Source of the DNA: Thalassotalea_F euphylliae
GTDB lineage: Bacteria; Pseudomonadota; Gammaproteobacteria; Enterobacterales; Alteromonadaceae
NCBI RefSeq assembly: GCF_042682785.1
Contig: NZ_JBHUIB010000012.1
Coordinates: 620,001 to 684,000, forward strand
DNA: 64,000 nucleotides
Reading direction: 5' to 3'
Of the stretch, positions 18,884-26,838 are shown piece by piece. The first letter of the stretch is position 1. Each line of letters begins with the position of its first letter. A program made the position numbers and the translations under genes. The notes below the pieces were generated by a model that did no database searches, had not been told where the DNA came from, and saw only the letters and a list, made by a program, of their open reading frames with translations.

Positions 18884-19159
18884 TTAGTTCACCTCTATCG
18901 CTTGGGGCTCGGTTAAAAATTGGTGATAAACCGGTGAAATACTTAAAAATGCATCGGTTAATCGAATTTCATCAACAACTAGTGCTATCGCTTTTTGGCT
19001 TTCACCTTCTACGGTAAACACAATTTTTCCTTGTGGGCTGCTGGCGTGTACTTCTGTACCATCAAACTTATCTAGCAACTTACTTCTACTGTCTAACTCT
19101 GCTGGTGCCACCTGGGCGACAAAGCTAGCCACATGGTATTCTTCGTTTACTTCACTCAT
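18884..19159 (-). CDS. napD: NapA signal-peptide chaperone NapD
   Basis: Cytosolic chaperone that binds the NapA Tat leader until the cofactor is inserted. 91 aa from the ATG at 19159, which overlaps the napF stop by four bases (ATGA) and has AAGGAAG upstream. Seen: HVASFVAQVAP, GTEVHASSPQGKIVFTVEGES and SPVYHQF, the NapD ferredoxin-like fold pattern. Confidence 0.93.
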   Translation of the reverse strand: MSEVNEEYHVASFVAQVAPAELDSRSKLLDKFDGTEVHASSPQGKIVFTVEGESQKAIALVVDEIRLTDAFLSISPVYHQFLTEPQAIEVN

Positions 19160-19674
19160 ATAACTTCCTTGATCTGAATAGCGATGGCGTTTTGAGGGCA
19201 AGTAGAAACACAAGCGCCGCATTGTGAACAATCGCTAAGCGTGATGTCAGGCGTTGGGATAGGGCCATTGGAGTATGAAAATTTAATGGCGCGTGAATCA
19301 CAGACGTCTCGACAACTTTGGCAATAAATGTTGTTTTCAGCCAAACATTTATCACTAATACTGATAGACGCATGCCAAGGTAACGTGTTGCTTTGTTCTG
19401 TTTTATCGATGAATAACGGTTGTTCGCAATGTGACTGACATTGATTGCAAAATGTACATTCATCTTGGCTAAAATCGACGTATGGGAATCCGAAATCATC
19501 TTTCTTGATGATTTTTGTTTCGCAGTTATCGACACAGGCGTTGCACTGGGTGCATTGTTCAACAAACACTTGTTCGCTGATAACCCAGGGCAATCGAAGC
19601 TTCGGTGTTGAAGCTAACGAGTTTACTCTACCTTTAAAAAGGCGACGCCGCGCAGGATTCGCAACTTGTTCCAC
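19156..19674 (-). CDS. napF: Ferredoxin-type protein NapF
   Basis: Cytosolic iron-sulfur protein involved in NapA maturation. Seen: four cysteine clusters, CTQCNACVDNC, CTFCNQCQSHC, CLAENNIYCQSCRDVC (spacing CX7CX2CX3C) and CSQCGACVSTCP, enough for four [4Fe-4S] centres; an N-terminal basic head with RRRLFKGR typical of NapF. 172 aa, usual length. Overlaps napD by four bases. Confidence 0.94.
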   Translation of the reverse strand: MEQVANPARRRLFKGRVNSLASTPKLRLPWVISEQVFVEQCTQCNACVDNCETKIIKKDDFGFPYVDFSQDECTFCNQCQSHCEQPLFIDKTEQSNTLPWHASISISDKCLAENNIYCQSCRDVCDSRAIKFSYSNGPIPTPDITLSDCSQCGACVSTCPQNAIAIQIKEVI

Positions 19675-19688
19675 AGCTTAACAGTCTA

Positions 19689-19847
19689 TTATGAGGTTGG
19701 CGGACCGGTAAGGATCTGAGTAATCCATACAATAAAGCCATAACCACCTACGATGGCGACGGCAAGAATTGGCCCTAAGAAGACCGTAAGAAAGATAAAT
19801 GAGTTCCGTTCATACTTCTTTTGTTGTTCGGAAGTAAGTTTTTCCAT
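19689..19847 (-). CDS. napE: Small membrane protein NapE
   Basis: 52 residues from the ATG at 19847, with AGGGGG five bases upstream. One membrane helix (about residues 17-43, FLGPILAVAIVGGYGFIVW). First gene of the nap operon; NapE is known from other nap operons but its function is not established. Confidence 0.85.
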   Translation of the reverse strand: MEKLTSEQQKKYERNSFIFLTVFLGPILAVAIVGGYGFIVWITQILTGPPTS

Positions 19848-19859
19848 AAGTGCCCCCTG

Positions 19860-19931
19860 TTGATTAAATATCAACCTATTAGACCTAATCTTAGACAACT
19901 ATTTTTTGATTTGCATTAACAAAATGTTAAT
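19860..19931. promoter_or_regulatory. Two inverted repeats between napE and tmcA
   Basis: TTGAT-N5-ATCAA (19860-19874) lies directly upstream of the napE ribosome binding site; it resembles an FNR box but has five, not four, central bases and sits too close to the start to be a standard activator site. ATTAAC-N5-GTTAAT (19915-19931) is a second palindrome in the same 142-bp divergent region. Either may be an operator; the binding protein is unknown. Confidence 0.4.
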
Positions 19932-19989
19932 TAGCAGTAAATTTCTTTTTGTATTCTTGATCGCGTAAAATGATGAGAATATCAAATAG

Positions 19990-22089
19990 ATGGCTAAATT
20001 CTTGAACTCAGCGCACGCAGATAAAAACTGGTTTGAAAAAGCGAGTAAGTATTTCCTTACACGTCGACATAGGCGCACTGTGATTTTGCTTGGCGAGTTT
20101 TCTTGGGCATTAGATAATGTGCTGAGTCTAGAAGCTCGAGGCGCTAAAAGCTTAACGCTAGAAGAGCTGGCGCAACAGAGTCTCATTTTTTCGGAATACG
20201 GCGGACTTTGTAGTCCCGTTAACAGCAAAACCTACCGTCATCACCTAGGTACCGAGCAATCGGTGGTGTGCATTTTTGATGAAAACCTGAATGTTGACGC
20301 ATTTGCAGCACTCAGCGGTGTCATTATTGCGGGTGGTGTGATGTATTTGTGGTTACCACCACAACTAGTAGCGTCTTCATTATTTTGTCAGCGATTGATT
20401 GCCAAGAGTAAAATGAACCAGGATGTCTGGTTGTTCGAGCAAGAAGTCGTTATCGATGAACTGTACTGTACCGAGCAGCAACTAAGACAGCAATATTCGC
20501 AACAGCTTCCGAATCAACAGCAACTTAATATTATTCATCATCTAACGCAGCAGAATAGCGAAGGTAATGCGGATATCAGTATTATCACGGCTGATCGTGG
20601 CAGGGGAAAATCGTCTGCATTGGCATTGAGCGTCATTAATATTGTTCGTGCTAACTACGCGCATCAAAATATTGTCATTACAGCGCCACACAGAATGGCC
20701 TGTAATGTGTTCTTCTCCCATCTAGAAAAAGAGCTGGGTGTTGAAGTCAAAGGAAACAAGCTTAATGTAAACAATAGCTGCATATCTTTTCTATCAGTAG
20801 ACGAATTACTTGATAAAAATCCAACGATTGATCTGCTGTTGATAGACGAGGCGGCGGGTATTCCTGTCTATTTGTTAAAACAGCTATTACAACACCATCA
20901 AAAAGTTGCGTTAGCGACAACAATATACGGATATGAGGGCGCTGGCCGAGGGTTTACCGCTAAACTACTGCCATACATCGACGCTGCATATAGCTGCGTA
21001 AACAAATTCACTTTGAGTTCACCTATTCGTTGGGCGGAGCATGACCCGCAAGAAGCGTTTATTTTCGATACCTGCGTGTTGAATGCTGATTTGCCTGTTG
21101 TTGCAGAACGAAGCAAATTGTCTGCGTTAAAGTATTTGAAGCTGAATAAAGCATTATTGGCTGTCAATGAGCAGTTGTTGAAAGAAGTCTTTGCAATTTT
21201 AGTGACGGCGCATTACCAGACAAAACCAAGCGATTTAAAGCGCCTTTTGGATGATGCTAGTATCCAAATACATGTTTTGTTTAGTGAACAGTCAGTTTAT
21301 GCGGTTGCTTTGCTGTCGAAAGAGGGAGGATTTGCCCCAGCACTGAAAAGCGACATTCTCGCTGGAAAAAGACGTGTCAAAGGGCATATGGTGCCGCAAT
21401 CACTGGCGCAACAGGCCCTAACATCTGAAGCACTTAACTTTGACTACCTACGAGTAATGCGAATTGCCGTTCATCCACTTCTCCAAGGGCAAGGCATAGG
21501 CAGCCAATTACTGGCGTGCATTGAAGCTGCAGAAAAAAACAACACAGATTTTTTTGCAACAAGCTTCGCTGCAAGTACAGAGGTTGTTCGTTTTTGGCAA
21601 AAGAATCGATACAGCAGTGTTAAGTTAGGGTTTAAAGCTGATGCTTCGAGTGGGGAACATTCACTGCTGATGCTCAAATCGACAAACACACAAAGCGAAA
21701 CATTACTGACAAACCTCGCCGTCCAATTTTTCTCATATATGCCTCATTGGCTTGAGCATGAGTTTTTCATGTTACCTATCCAGTTAAAAGAGCAAATTAT
21801 GCAGGAAGCAGATGCGTGGCAACCACTTGTTGTTGATGAACGTGACAGGATTTTTGTCAATGCGTATATTAATAACGCCACGTTGTTCAGCTTAACTCGT
21901 GTGGCAATTGCTCGTTGGTTGGAAAAGTTAAGTGAACAACAGAACGTCTCTATTCCTTCTTTATTGGATGCAAAGTGGCTCAAGTTGGCCGACGATAAAT
22001 CTCTCTGTAAGCATTATGATATAACAGGTAAGAAAGCGCTCCATTTGAAGTGCCAACAGCTCCTTAAATCGTTATTAGTTAACAGCTAG
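19990..22089 (+). CDS. tmcA: tRNA(Met) cytidine acetyltransferase
   Basis: ATP- and acetyl-CoA-dependent formation of N4-acetylcytidine at the wobble base of elongator tRNA(Met). Seen in order: N-terminal domain, Walker A-like ADRGRGKSSALAL at about residues 199-211, Walker B-like LLIDEAAGIP at about 280, TTIYGYEGAGRGF, the GNAT acetyl-CoA site RIAVHPLLQGQGIGSQLL at about 491-508, and a C-terminal helical tRNA-binding tail. 699 aa, slightly longer than E. coli TmcA (671). Weak ribosome binding site. Its last 11 bases overlap the convergent small gene at 22079. Confidence 0.95.
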   Translation: MAKFLNSAHADKNWFEKASKYFLTRRHRRTVILLGEFSWALDNVLSLEARGAKSLTLEELAQQSLIFSEYGGLCSPVNSKTYRHHLGTEQSVVCIFDENLNVDAFAALSGVIIAGGVMYLWLPPQLVASSLFCQRLIAKSKMNQDVWLFEQEVVIDELYCTEQQLRQQYSQQLPNQQQLNIIHHLTQQNSEGNADISIITADRGRGKSSALALSVINIVRANYAHQNIVITAPHRMACNVFFSHLEKELGVEVKGNKLNVNNSCISFLSVDELLDKNPTIDLLLIDEAAGIPVYLLKQLLQHHQKVALATTIYGYEGAGRGFTAKLLPYIDAAYSCVNKFTLSSPIRWAEHDPQEAFIFDTCVLNADLPVVAERSKLSALKYLKLNKALLAVNEQLLKEVFAILVTAHYQTKPSDLKRLLDDASIQIHVLFSEQSVYAVALLSKEGGFAPALKSDILAGKRRVKGHMVPQSLAQQALTSEALNFDYLRVMRIAVHPLLQGQGIGSQLLACIEAAEKNNTDFFATSFAASTEVVRFWQKNRYSSVKLGFKADASSGEHSLLMLKSTNTQSETLLTNLAVQFFSYMPHWLEHEFFMLPIQLKEQIMQEADAWQPLVVDERDRIFVNAYINNATLFSLTRVAIARWLEKLSEQQNVSIPSLLDAKWLKLADDKSLCKHYDITGKKALHLKCQQLLKSLLVNS

Positions 22090-22294
22090 CGGCAAGTTGC
22101 CAATAGCGCAGCATTGACGAGTAAGTACAGCATTTAGTTGAGCCAAGCTGACAGTCGTCATCGGCCAATATACGCTGAATGTAATATGCTATATATCGCG
22201 CTGTTTGTGTTTGTGGTTGGCATTGGTAACTCGTTAATAACACCTCTACCCATTGCTCTAGAATGTCCAGTTCAGTTGTTTTTATTCGTGCCAT
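22079..22294 (-). CDS. Small unknown protein, second gene of a two-gene unit
   Basis: 71 residues, not recognised. It has a helical body (LDILEQWVEVLLTSY, TARYIAYYIQRIL), a Cys pair in STKCCTYSSMLRYW and no signal peptide or membrane helix. It starts three bases after the stop of the preceding small gene, with GAGGGAT as ribosome binding site, so the two are an operon. Its end overlaps tmcA's end by 11 bases. The good spacing and start site support a real gene; the function is unknown. Confidence 0.6.
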   Translation of the reverse strand: MARIKTTELDILEQWVEVLLTSYQCQPQTQTARYIAYYIQRILADDDCQLGSTKCCTYSSMLRYWQLAASC

Positions 22295-22297
22295 TAT

Positions 22298-22480
22298 CTA
22301 TCCCTCATCAGAAAATGAAGATGAATTAAGTAGTGAGAGCCAGAGGGCTTGTTTACTGTCAGCATCAAGGCATCGACATTCGTCGCCTTTTAAATTGCCT
22401 TCATTAATCAGCTGCATCAGCATGTCGGTGGATATTTCAATTTTGACTTTTGCTGGTAATGGCATAGCGGTTAGTGGCAT
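22298..22480 (-). CDS. Small unknown protein, first gene of a two-gene unit next to a Fur box
   Basis: 60 residues from the ATG at 22480, with GGAGA seven bases upstream. Pattern: a Pro-rich head, KVKIEISTDMLMQLINEG, then CRCLD and KQALWLSLL. The sequence looks like short gammaproteobacterial conserved proteins I have seen without a function. It is divergent from the ABC exporter at 22585, and the shared 104-bp region holds a strong Fur box, so iron control is likely (inference). Confidence 0.65.
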   Translation of the reverse strand: MPLTAMPLPAKVKIEISTDMLMQLINEGNLKGDECRCLDADSKQALWLSLLNSSSFSDEG

Positions 22481-22535
22481 AGTCTTTCTCCATAAAAGCA
22501 ATCATATTCCAACCTTAGCGCACGCTTTTTGTTTT

Positions 22536-22555
22536 GTAAATGATAATTATTCTCA
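22536..22555. promoter_or_regulatory. Predicted Fur box
   Basis: The sequence from 22536 matches the 19-bp consensus GATAATGATAATCATTATC at 15 positions; in the 7-1-7 form, TGATAAT-T-ATTCTCA (22541-22555) differs from a perfect palindrome at one base. It ends 29 bases before the ABC exporter start and about 55 bases before the divergent small gene. Confidence 0.75.
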
Positions 22556-22584
22556 TTAAGTGTTTTTTAGTGTAACGAGACATC

Positions 22585-23466
22585 ATGCAACCGATTATTC
22601 AAGTTCAACAATTAGTAAAGCAGTACGGAGACTTAAAAGCCGTAAACAATGTCAGCTTTGATGTAGTCCGCGGTCAATGTTTTGGTTTGTTGGGGCCAAA
22701 CGGAGCCGGAAAAACAACCACCATTGAAATTATGGAAGGGATTATTAAGCAATCAAAAGGGCAGGTACTGTTTAATGGAAAACCTGTATCTAATGCCACC
22801 AAACATCAAATAGGCATCCAATTTCAGCATACGGCACTGCAAGACTTTTTAACGGTAAAAGAGACTATGGATCTCTTTGGTTCGTTTTATCAAGAAAGTT
22901 TATCGCAAGAAAAGTTAATAGAGCTTTGTGATTTGGGGGACTTTTTAAATCGCGATAACCGTCTGCTTTCAGGAGGCCAACGGCAGCGCTTACTGTTGGC
23001 GCTGGCCTTGATTAATGATCCTGATATCGTGTTTCTGGACGAGCCAACAACAGGGTTAGATCCGCAAGCACGTCGTAATTTTTGGAAGCTCATTCGAAAT
23101 ATCAAAGCACAAAATAAAACCATCGTACTAACGACACATTACATGGATGAGGCGGAGCAGCTATGTGATCATATTGTCGTAATGGATAAGGGACAGCTAA
23201 TAGAGGAAGGAAAGCCAAGTCAGTTGCTTAAGAAGCATTTTGAACATGTCTTTATTTACCTGCCATACGATAATATCCCTACATCACTTGTACAAAAGCA
23301 GGGCTGGCAAGTATCTAATAATCAAGTGGAAATAGCGACGCAAGACGTAGAAGGAACGCTGATGTTATTGACCCAATCCGGTGTAAGCTTGCAAGAGCTA
23401 CATGTCAAATCAGCAAATCTTGATGATTTGTTTTTAAAGCTCACTGGTCATTCTTTGCGGGAGTAA
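22585..23466 (+). CDS. ABC-2 type exporter, ATP-binding subunit
   Basis: ATPase half of a two-component exporter (DrrA/CcmA/NodI-like). Seen: Walker A GPNGAGKTT at about residues 37-45, Q-loop region IGIQFQHTALQ, signature LLSGGQRQR at about 128-136, Walker B IVFLDEPTTGLDPQ and the switch histidine in TTHYMDEAEQLC; the C-terminal 80 residues form the extension of this subfamily. 293 aa. It is directly followed by its permease. A Fur box stands before the gene, so it may export something connected with iron (siderophore, metal or envelope lipid); the substrate cannot be read from sequence. Confidence 0.92.
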   Translation: MQPIIQVQQLVKQYGDLKAVNNVSFDVVRGQCFGLLGPNGAGKTTTIEIMEGIIKQSKGQVLFNGKPVSNATKHQIGIQFQHTALQDFLTVKETMDLFGSFYQESLSQEKLIELCDLGDFLNRDNRLLSGGQRQRLLLALALINDPDIVFLDEPTTGLDPQARRNFWKLIRNIKAQNKTIVLTTHYMDEAEQLCDHIVVMDKGQLIEEGKPSQLLKKHFEHVFIYLPYDNIPTSLVQKQGWQVSNNQVEIATQDVEGTLMLLTQSGVSLQELHVKSANLDDLFLKLTGHSLRE

Positions 23467-23468
23467 GC

Positions 23469-24473
23469 ATGTTTAGTATCAAGCGTTTTATGGCGGTTTT
23501 TAAGGCCCGAAACCTCGAATTTTTCCGCGATAAGTCATCGTTGGGTTGGAACTTATTCTTTCCTGTCTTGTTACTTGTCGGTTTTGCTTTTGTGTTTGGC
23601 AATGATGAAAAAGCTATCTACAAAGTAGGTGTTATTGGTGAAGCTATTGAGCACCCATTCAATGGTATAAACTATATCGACAAGATTCAGTATGACGAGC
23701 TTTCTACAGCTCAACAAAAGTTACAACGTCATAGTATTGATTTGATCATTGATCATAATGAGCAAATATATTGGCACAACACTCTCTCTCCAAATAGTTA
23801 CTTAGTAAAACAATTGTTTCTTTCGGTGGATAAAGGATTCAAAGAGCAAACCGTAAGCGGCAAGGCTATTCGTTATGTTGACTGGGTTTTGCCTGGCATA
23901 CTGGGCATGAATATGATGTTTAGCTGTTTGTTTGGTGTGGGCTATGTGATTGTTAGGTATCGTAAAAACCATGTATTAAAACGTTTGAAAGCCACACCAT
24001 TGTCAGCCTTTGAGTTTGTCTCTGCACAGCTACTTTCAAGGCTTTTCATTGTGTTGTTTATGTCTTCAGTTGTATTTGTTGGTTGCAACTTCTTGTTTGA
24101 TTTCTATATGTTAGGTAGTTTTGTCGACTTGATTATTGTCGGTGCGTTGGGCGCATTAAGTTTAATTTCTCTGGGACTACTTGTTGCTGCTCGCAGCAAA
24201 AGTGAAGAATTGATTGGCGGTTTACTAAATCTGACATCATGGCCGATGATGATTTTATCTGGTGTATGGTTTAGCCTAGAAGGCGCGCCGGACGCTGTAA
24301 AGCTTGTTGCTGACTTTTTACCGTTAACACACTTAGTTAGTGCCGCGAGAGAGATAATGACAGAAGGGGCAACACTGGCAGATGTTAATGATCATTTATT
24401 AGTTATGGCGTTAATGTCCGCGCTTTTCTTAGGTTTAGGTTCCTATTTATTTAGTTGGAATACAGAGCGCTAA
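23469..24473 (+). CDS. ABC-2 type exporter, permease subunit
   Basis: 334-residue inner-membrane protein. An N-terminal helix (about 22-42) is followed by a periplasmic loop of about 90 residues and five C-terminal helices (about 138-330), the ABC-2 arrangement. KNHVLKRLKATPLSAFEFVSAQLLSR is the coupling-helix region of this family (known). The gene starts three bases after the ATPase stop, with GGAG upstream, so the two are made together. The stop codon lies in the loop of the terminator at 24464. Confidence 0.9.
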   Translation: MFSIKRFMAVFKARNLEFFRDKSSLGWNLFFPVLLLVGFAFVFGNDEKAIYKVGVIGEAIEHPFNGINYIDKIQYDELSTAQQKLQRHSIDLIIDHNEQIYWHNTLSPNSYLVKQLFLSVDKGFKEQTVSGKAIRYVDWVLPGILGMNMMFSCLFGVGYVIVRYRKNHVLKRLKATPLSAFEFVSAQLLSRLFIVLFMSSVVFVGCNFLFDFYMLGSFVDLIIVGALGALSLISLGLLVAARSKSEELIGGLLNLTSWPMMILSGVWFSLEGAPDAVKLVADFLPLTHLVSAAREIMTEGATLADVNDHLLVMALMSALFLGLGSYLFSWNTER

Positions 24474-24486
24474 TTGCGCTCTTCTT
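24464..24486 (+). terminator. Terminator with stop codon in its loop
   Basis: AGAGCGC (24464-24470) pairs with GCGCTCT (24476-24482) around a TAATT loop; TTCTT follows. The TAA of the permease gene is the first three bases of the loop. Confidence 0.6.
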
Positions 24487-24521
24487 AGCATTGTCGATTG
24501 CCTTATAAGTTGTACAGCGTA

Positions 24522-25031
24522 TTATGTCAGTTTGCCCTGTTCTATATGCTTAATCAGGCTGACTAGCTGCGTTATCTTCACATTCGACAGTTGCCTGTAA
24601 TCGAAATAAGGACAAATAATCAGTTTGTGCTCCGCGTTGTAAGCAAAGAACTCGTTTAGCCAAGTGCACCTATTAGCAACGCATAACTCTGTGGCGTATG
24701 TTTTCCCCATAATAATATGCACCTTATCCTTGGGAGCAGTTGAATCGTATGGAGAAAACAACAAGCACTGTTGCCCATTTGCTTGCAACAGTTGTTTGTC
24801 TCGTAGCTCTTGCCACGTATTGAAAGTCGTTTCCCTTCGCTCAAACTCAAGTTTGGCAAACACGTTGAATATTTTACGCCAGTGATTGCCGGTTTGCTGC
24901 CCTATTTGATATATCTCGCCATCTGTCATCGCATGCAAGTCATCGAGTGATTGATATTGAGAAAGTGGTGGCGTGTTTTGGATATAAATATACGTATCAG
25001 CTGCTGGCTGACCGAGTCCGATAAGTGACAT
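24522..25031 (-). CDS. Uncharacterised soluble protein (possibly DUF6942)
   Basis: 169 residues with no signal peptide or membrane helix. Seen: MSLIGLGQPAADTYIYIQN head, NHWRKIFNVFAKLEF, FNTWQELRDKQLL, KVHIIMGKTYA and LIICPYFDYRQLSN. The head and the IICPYFDYRQ block match what I recall of DUF6942, but I cannot check this. It has a single-gene layout, convergent with the ABC exporter. The function is unknown. Confidence 0.75.
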   Translation of the reverse strand: MSLIGLGQPAADTYIYIQNTPPLSQYQSLDDLHAMTDGEIYQIGQQTGNHWRKIFNVFAKLEFERRETTFNTWQELRDKQLLQANGQQCLLFSPYDSTAPKDKVHIIMGKTYATELCVANRCTWLNEFFAYNAEHKLIICPYFDYRQLSNVKITQLVSLIKHIEQGKLT

Positions 25032-25068
25032 AAAATTAAGCTATCGCTTTATAGAAATGACTGGCAAT

Positions 25069-25095
25069 AAAAAACCCGGATTGTACCGGGCTTTT
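25069..25095 (-). terminator. Intrinsic terminator of the DUF3545 gene
   Basis: On the minus strand, GCCCGG and CCGGG arms flanked by AAAA and a TTTTTT run (one bulged G) lie 26 bases after the DUF3545 stop codon. Confidence 0.75.
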
Positions 25096-25120
25096 GTATG
25101 ATTAGAAGTGTTTTTAGCGC

Positions 25121-25294
25121 TTAAAACTCATCTAACATGTATTCCAACGAGTCTTCGTAGATCCTCAGTTCTTTTTCAAGTTGGAACTTTTCTTTCAGTT
25201 GTTCGATTTCACGCCATTTTCTTTTTTTGTTTGTACTTGCTTTGGATTTTGGTTGCTTGTCCAAAGAATCCAATACCGCTTGAAGTTTATCCAT
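25121..25294 (-). CDS. DUF3545 family small protein
   Basis: 57 residues: MDKLQAVLDSLDKQPKS head, then a strongly basic stretch SKASTNKKRKWREIEQLKEK and an acidic helical tail. The KKRKWREIE core is the hallmark I know for DUF3545, a small gammaproteobacterial family of unknown function. Start chosen at 25294, where AGGAG stands 7 bases upstream; the longer frame from 25336 lacks a ribosome binding site. Confidence 0.8.
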   Translation of the reverse strand: MDKLQAVLDSLDKQPKSKASTNKKRKWREIEQLKEKFQLEKELRIYEDSLEYMLDEF

Positions 25295-25544
25295 GGAATG
25301 CTCCTTTTTTCTACAACTGCATCTTTTTAATATCACACTACTGTGGATATTAAAACAATTTTTGTGATCTTTTTTTTACAGAAAAATGAACCTTTTTAAC
25401 GACTCAGTTACACAAAAAAACATTCTTTATTTACTATCAATAGCTTGGAAAAATGATGGTTAAAAAGTCATCAGAATATTAACTTTTTGTTTTTACCGTG
25501 GTTATAAACGATAAGAAACTGTTGCGAGTTTAGAATTTTACGCA
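25295..25544. other. AT-rich intergenic region
   Basis: Between the DUF3545 start and the tal terminator. Very AT-rich; it must hold the DUF3545 promoter (minus strand), but no clear -35/-10 pair could be chosen. No coding frame or RNA gene is seen. Confidence 0.4.
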
Positions 25545-25578
25545 TAAAAAAACGGCTTACACGCGCGTGCAAGCCGTT
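25545..25578 (-). terminator. Intrinsic terminator of the transaldolase gene
   Basis: Outer stem AACGGCTT (25551-25558) with AAGCCGTT (25571-25578), inner CACG/CGTG stem, then a run of T on the minus strand. Confidence 0.85.
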
Positions 25579-25601
25579 CAAAATTTTACTTCTTTTCGCT
25601 G

Positions 25602-26552
25602 TTAGAAAAGTTCGATAAGTTGCTTCTCTAACTTTTCTTGGTCAACTGCAAAATTGCGAATACCTTCTGCTAATTTCTCGGTCGCCATCGCATCTTGGTT
25701 CATTTCCCAACGGAATCCTTGCTCTGTCAGCTTATCTGTTGCCGGCAAACTCGGTTGATCAGCATTCAAATGCTGTGTTACCGGAGCATCATTATTCGCT
25801 AACTCATCCATTAACGCAGGACTGATAGTTAAACGGTCACAACCAGCAAGAGCTAACACTTCACCTGTATTTCTAAAGCTCGCACCCATAACAACTGTAT
25901 TGTAGCCTTTTGCCTTATAGTAGTTGTATATCTCGGTTACCGAGACAACACCAGGATCTTCAAGTGGCGCATATTCCTGCTTATCAGTATTTGCTTTGTA
26001 CCAATCCAAGATACGTCCCACAAATGGAGAAATAAGGTAAACACCAGCTTCTGCACAGGCTTGTGCTTGAGCAAAACTAAACAATAAGGTCAGGTTACAG
26101 TTGATGCCTTTTTGTTCTAGAATTTCAGCCGCCTTTATACCTTCCCATGTAGAAGCGAGTTTAATCAAAATACGATCGTTGCTAATACCTGCCTCGTTGT
26201 ATAGTGCAATCAGCTTTTCTGCTTTAGCAACACTTGCTTGTGTATCAAAAGACAAGCGCGCATCAACTTCCGTTGAAATACGACCTGGTACAACGTTTAA
26301 GATTTCTAAACCGATCAATACTGACAATTTATCGGCAGCATCAATTACTTGCTGTTTCGCGTCATCTGACTGTGCTTTAGCCCACGCTACTGACTGCTCA
26401 AGTAATGGTCGGTATGCAGGAATTGCTGCAGCTTTGAGCAGCAAAGAAGGGTTTGTTGTAGCGTCTTCTGGTTGAAACTTTGCAATGGCTTCGATGTCAC
26501 CAGTGTCTGCAACAACCGTCGTCATCTGTTTTAATTGCTCTAGTTGATTCAT
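25602..26552 (-). CDS. tal: Transaldolase
   Basis: Transfers dihydroxyacetone from sedoheptulose-7-phosphate to glyceraldehyde-3-phosphate in the non-oxidative pentose phosphate pathway. Seen: DATTNPSLLLKAA near residue 35, RILIKLASTWEGIKAA holding the Schiff-base Lys (about 132), NLTLLFSFAQAQACAEAG, ISPFVGRILDWYK, and VMGASFRNTGEVLALAGCDRLTISP. 316 aa, the length of E. coli TalB. AGGA lies nine bases before the ATG. Single gene with its own terminator. Confidence 0.97.
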   Translation of the reverse strand: MNQLEQLKQMTTVVADTGDIEAIAKFQPEDATTNPSLLLKAAAIPAYRPLLEQSVAWAKAQSDDAKQQVIDAADKLSVLIGLEILNVVPGRISTEVDARLSFDTQASVAKAEKLIALYNEAGISNDRILIKLASTWEGIKAAEILEQKGINCNLTLLFSFAQAQACAEAGVYLISPFVGRILDWYKANTDKQEYAPLEDPGVVSVTEIYNYYKAKGYNTVVMGASFRNTGEVLALAGCDRLTISPALMDELANNDAPVTQHLNADQPSLPATDKLTEQGFRWEMNQDAMATEKLAEGIRNFAVDQEKLEKQLIELF

Positions 26553-26778
26553 CTTTATATCCTGAAAAACTGTCCTGAAACTCGGGTGTGATCGGTCAAA
26601 ATGTTAGAAAATTACCACAAGGCGCGAGCAACTTGCGTAATGCTTAACCGATAACAAATAATTTGTTGTATTACTTTTACCAAATTTTATCTGCTGTGCC
26701 TACTAGCATACCTAGAATAAATCGCTATTGTTAATAAAAAATTGACCAAGTGGACAATTTTTATCTCAAGATTGTCAT

Positions 26779-26806
26779 TTTTACGAAATTTAGCCTGTGC
26801 TATATT
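26779..26806 (+). promoter_or_regulatory. Probable extended -10 promoter of yaaA
   Basis: TGTGC-TATATT with -10 at 26801-26806 matches the extended -10 pattern; a T-rich poor -35 lies 16 bases upstream. An inverted repeat GACAAT-N12-ATTGTC lies just upstream and could be an operator. Confidence 0.5.
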
Positions 26807-26838
26807 GGCTACAATTGTATTAAAGAAGCTTAAAATTT

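Noticed and set aside
19152..19565. A 137-codon frame overlapping napF in another frame
   Set aside because: napF has all four iron-sulfur clusters in its own frame; this one has no domain.
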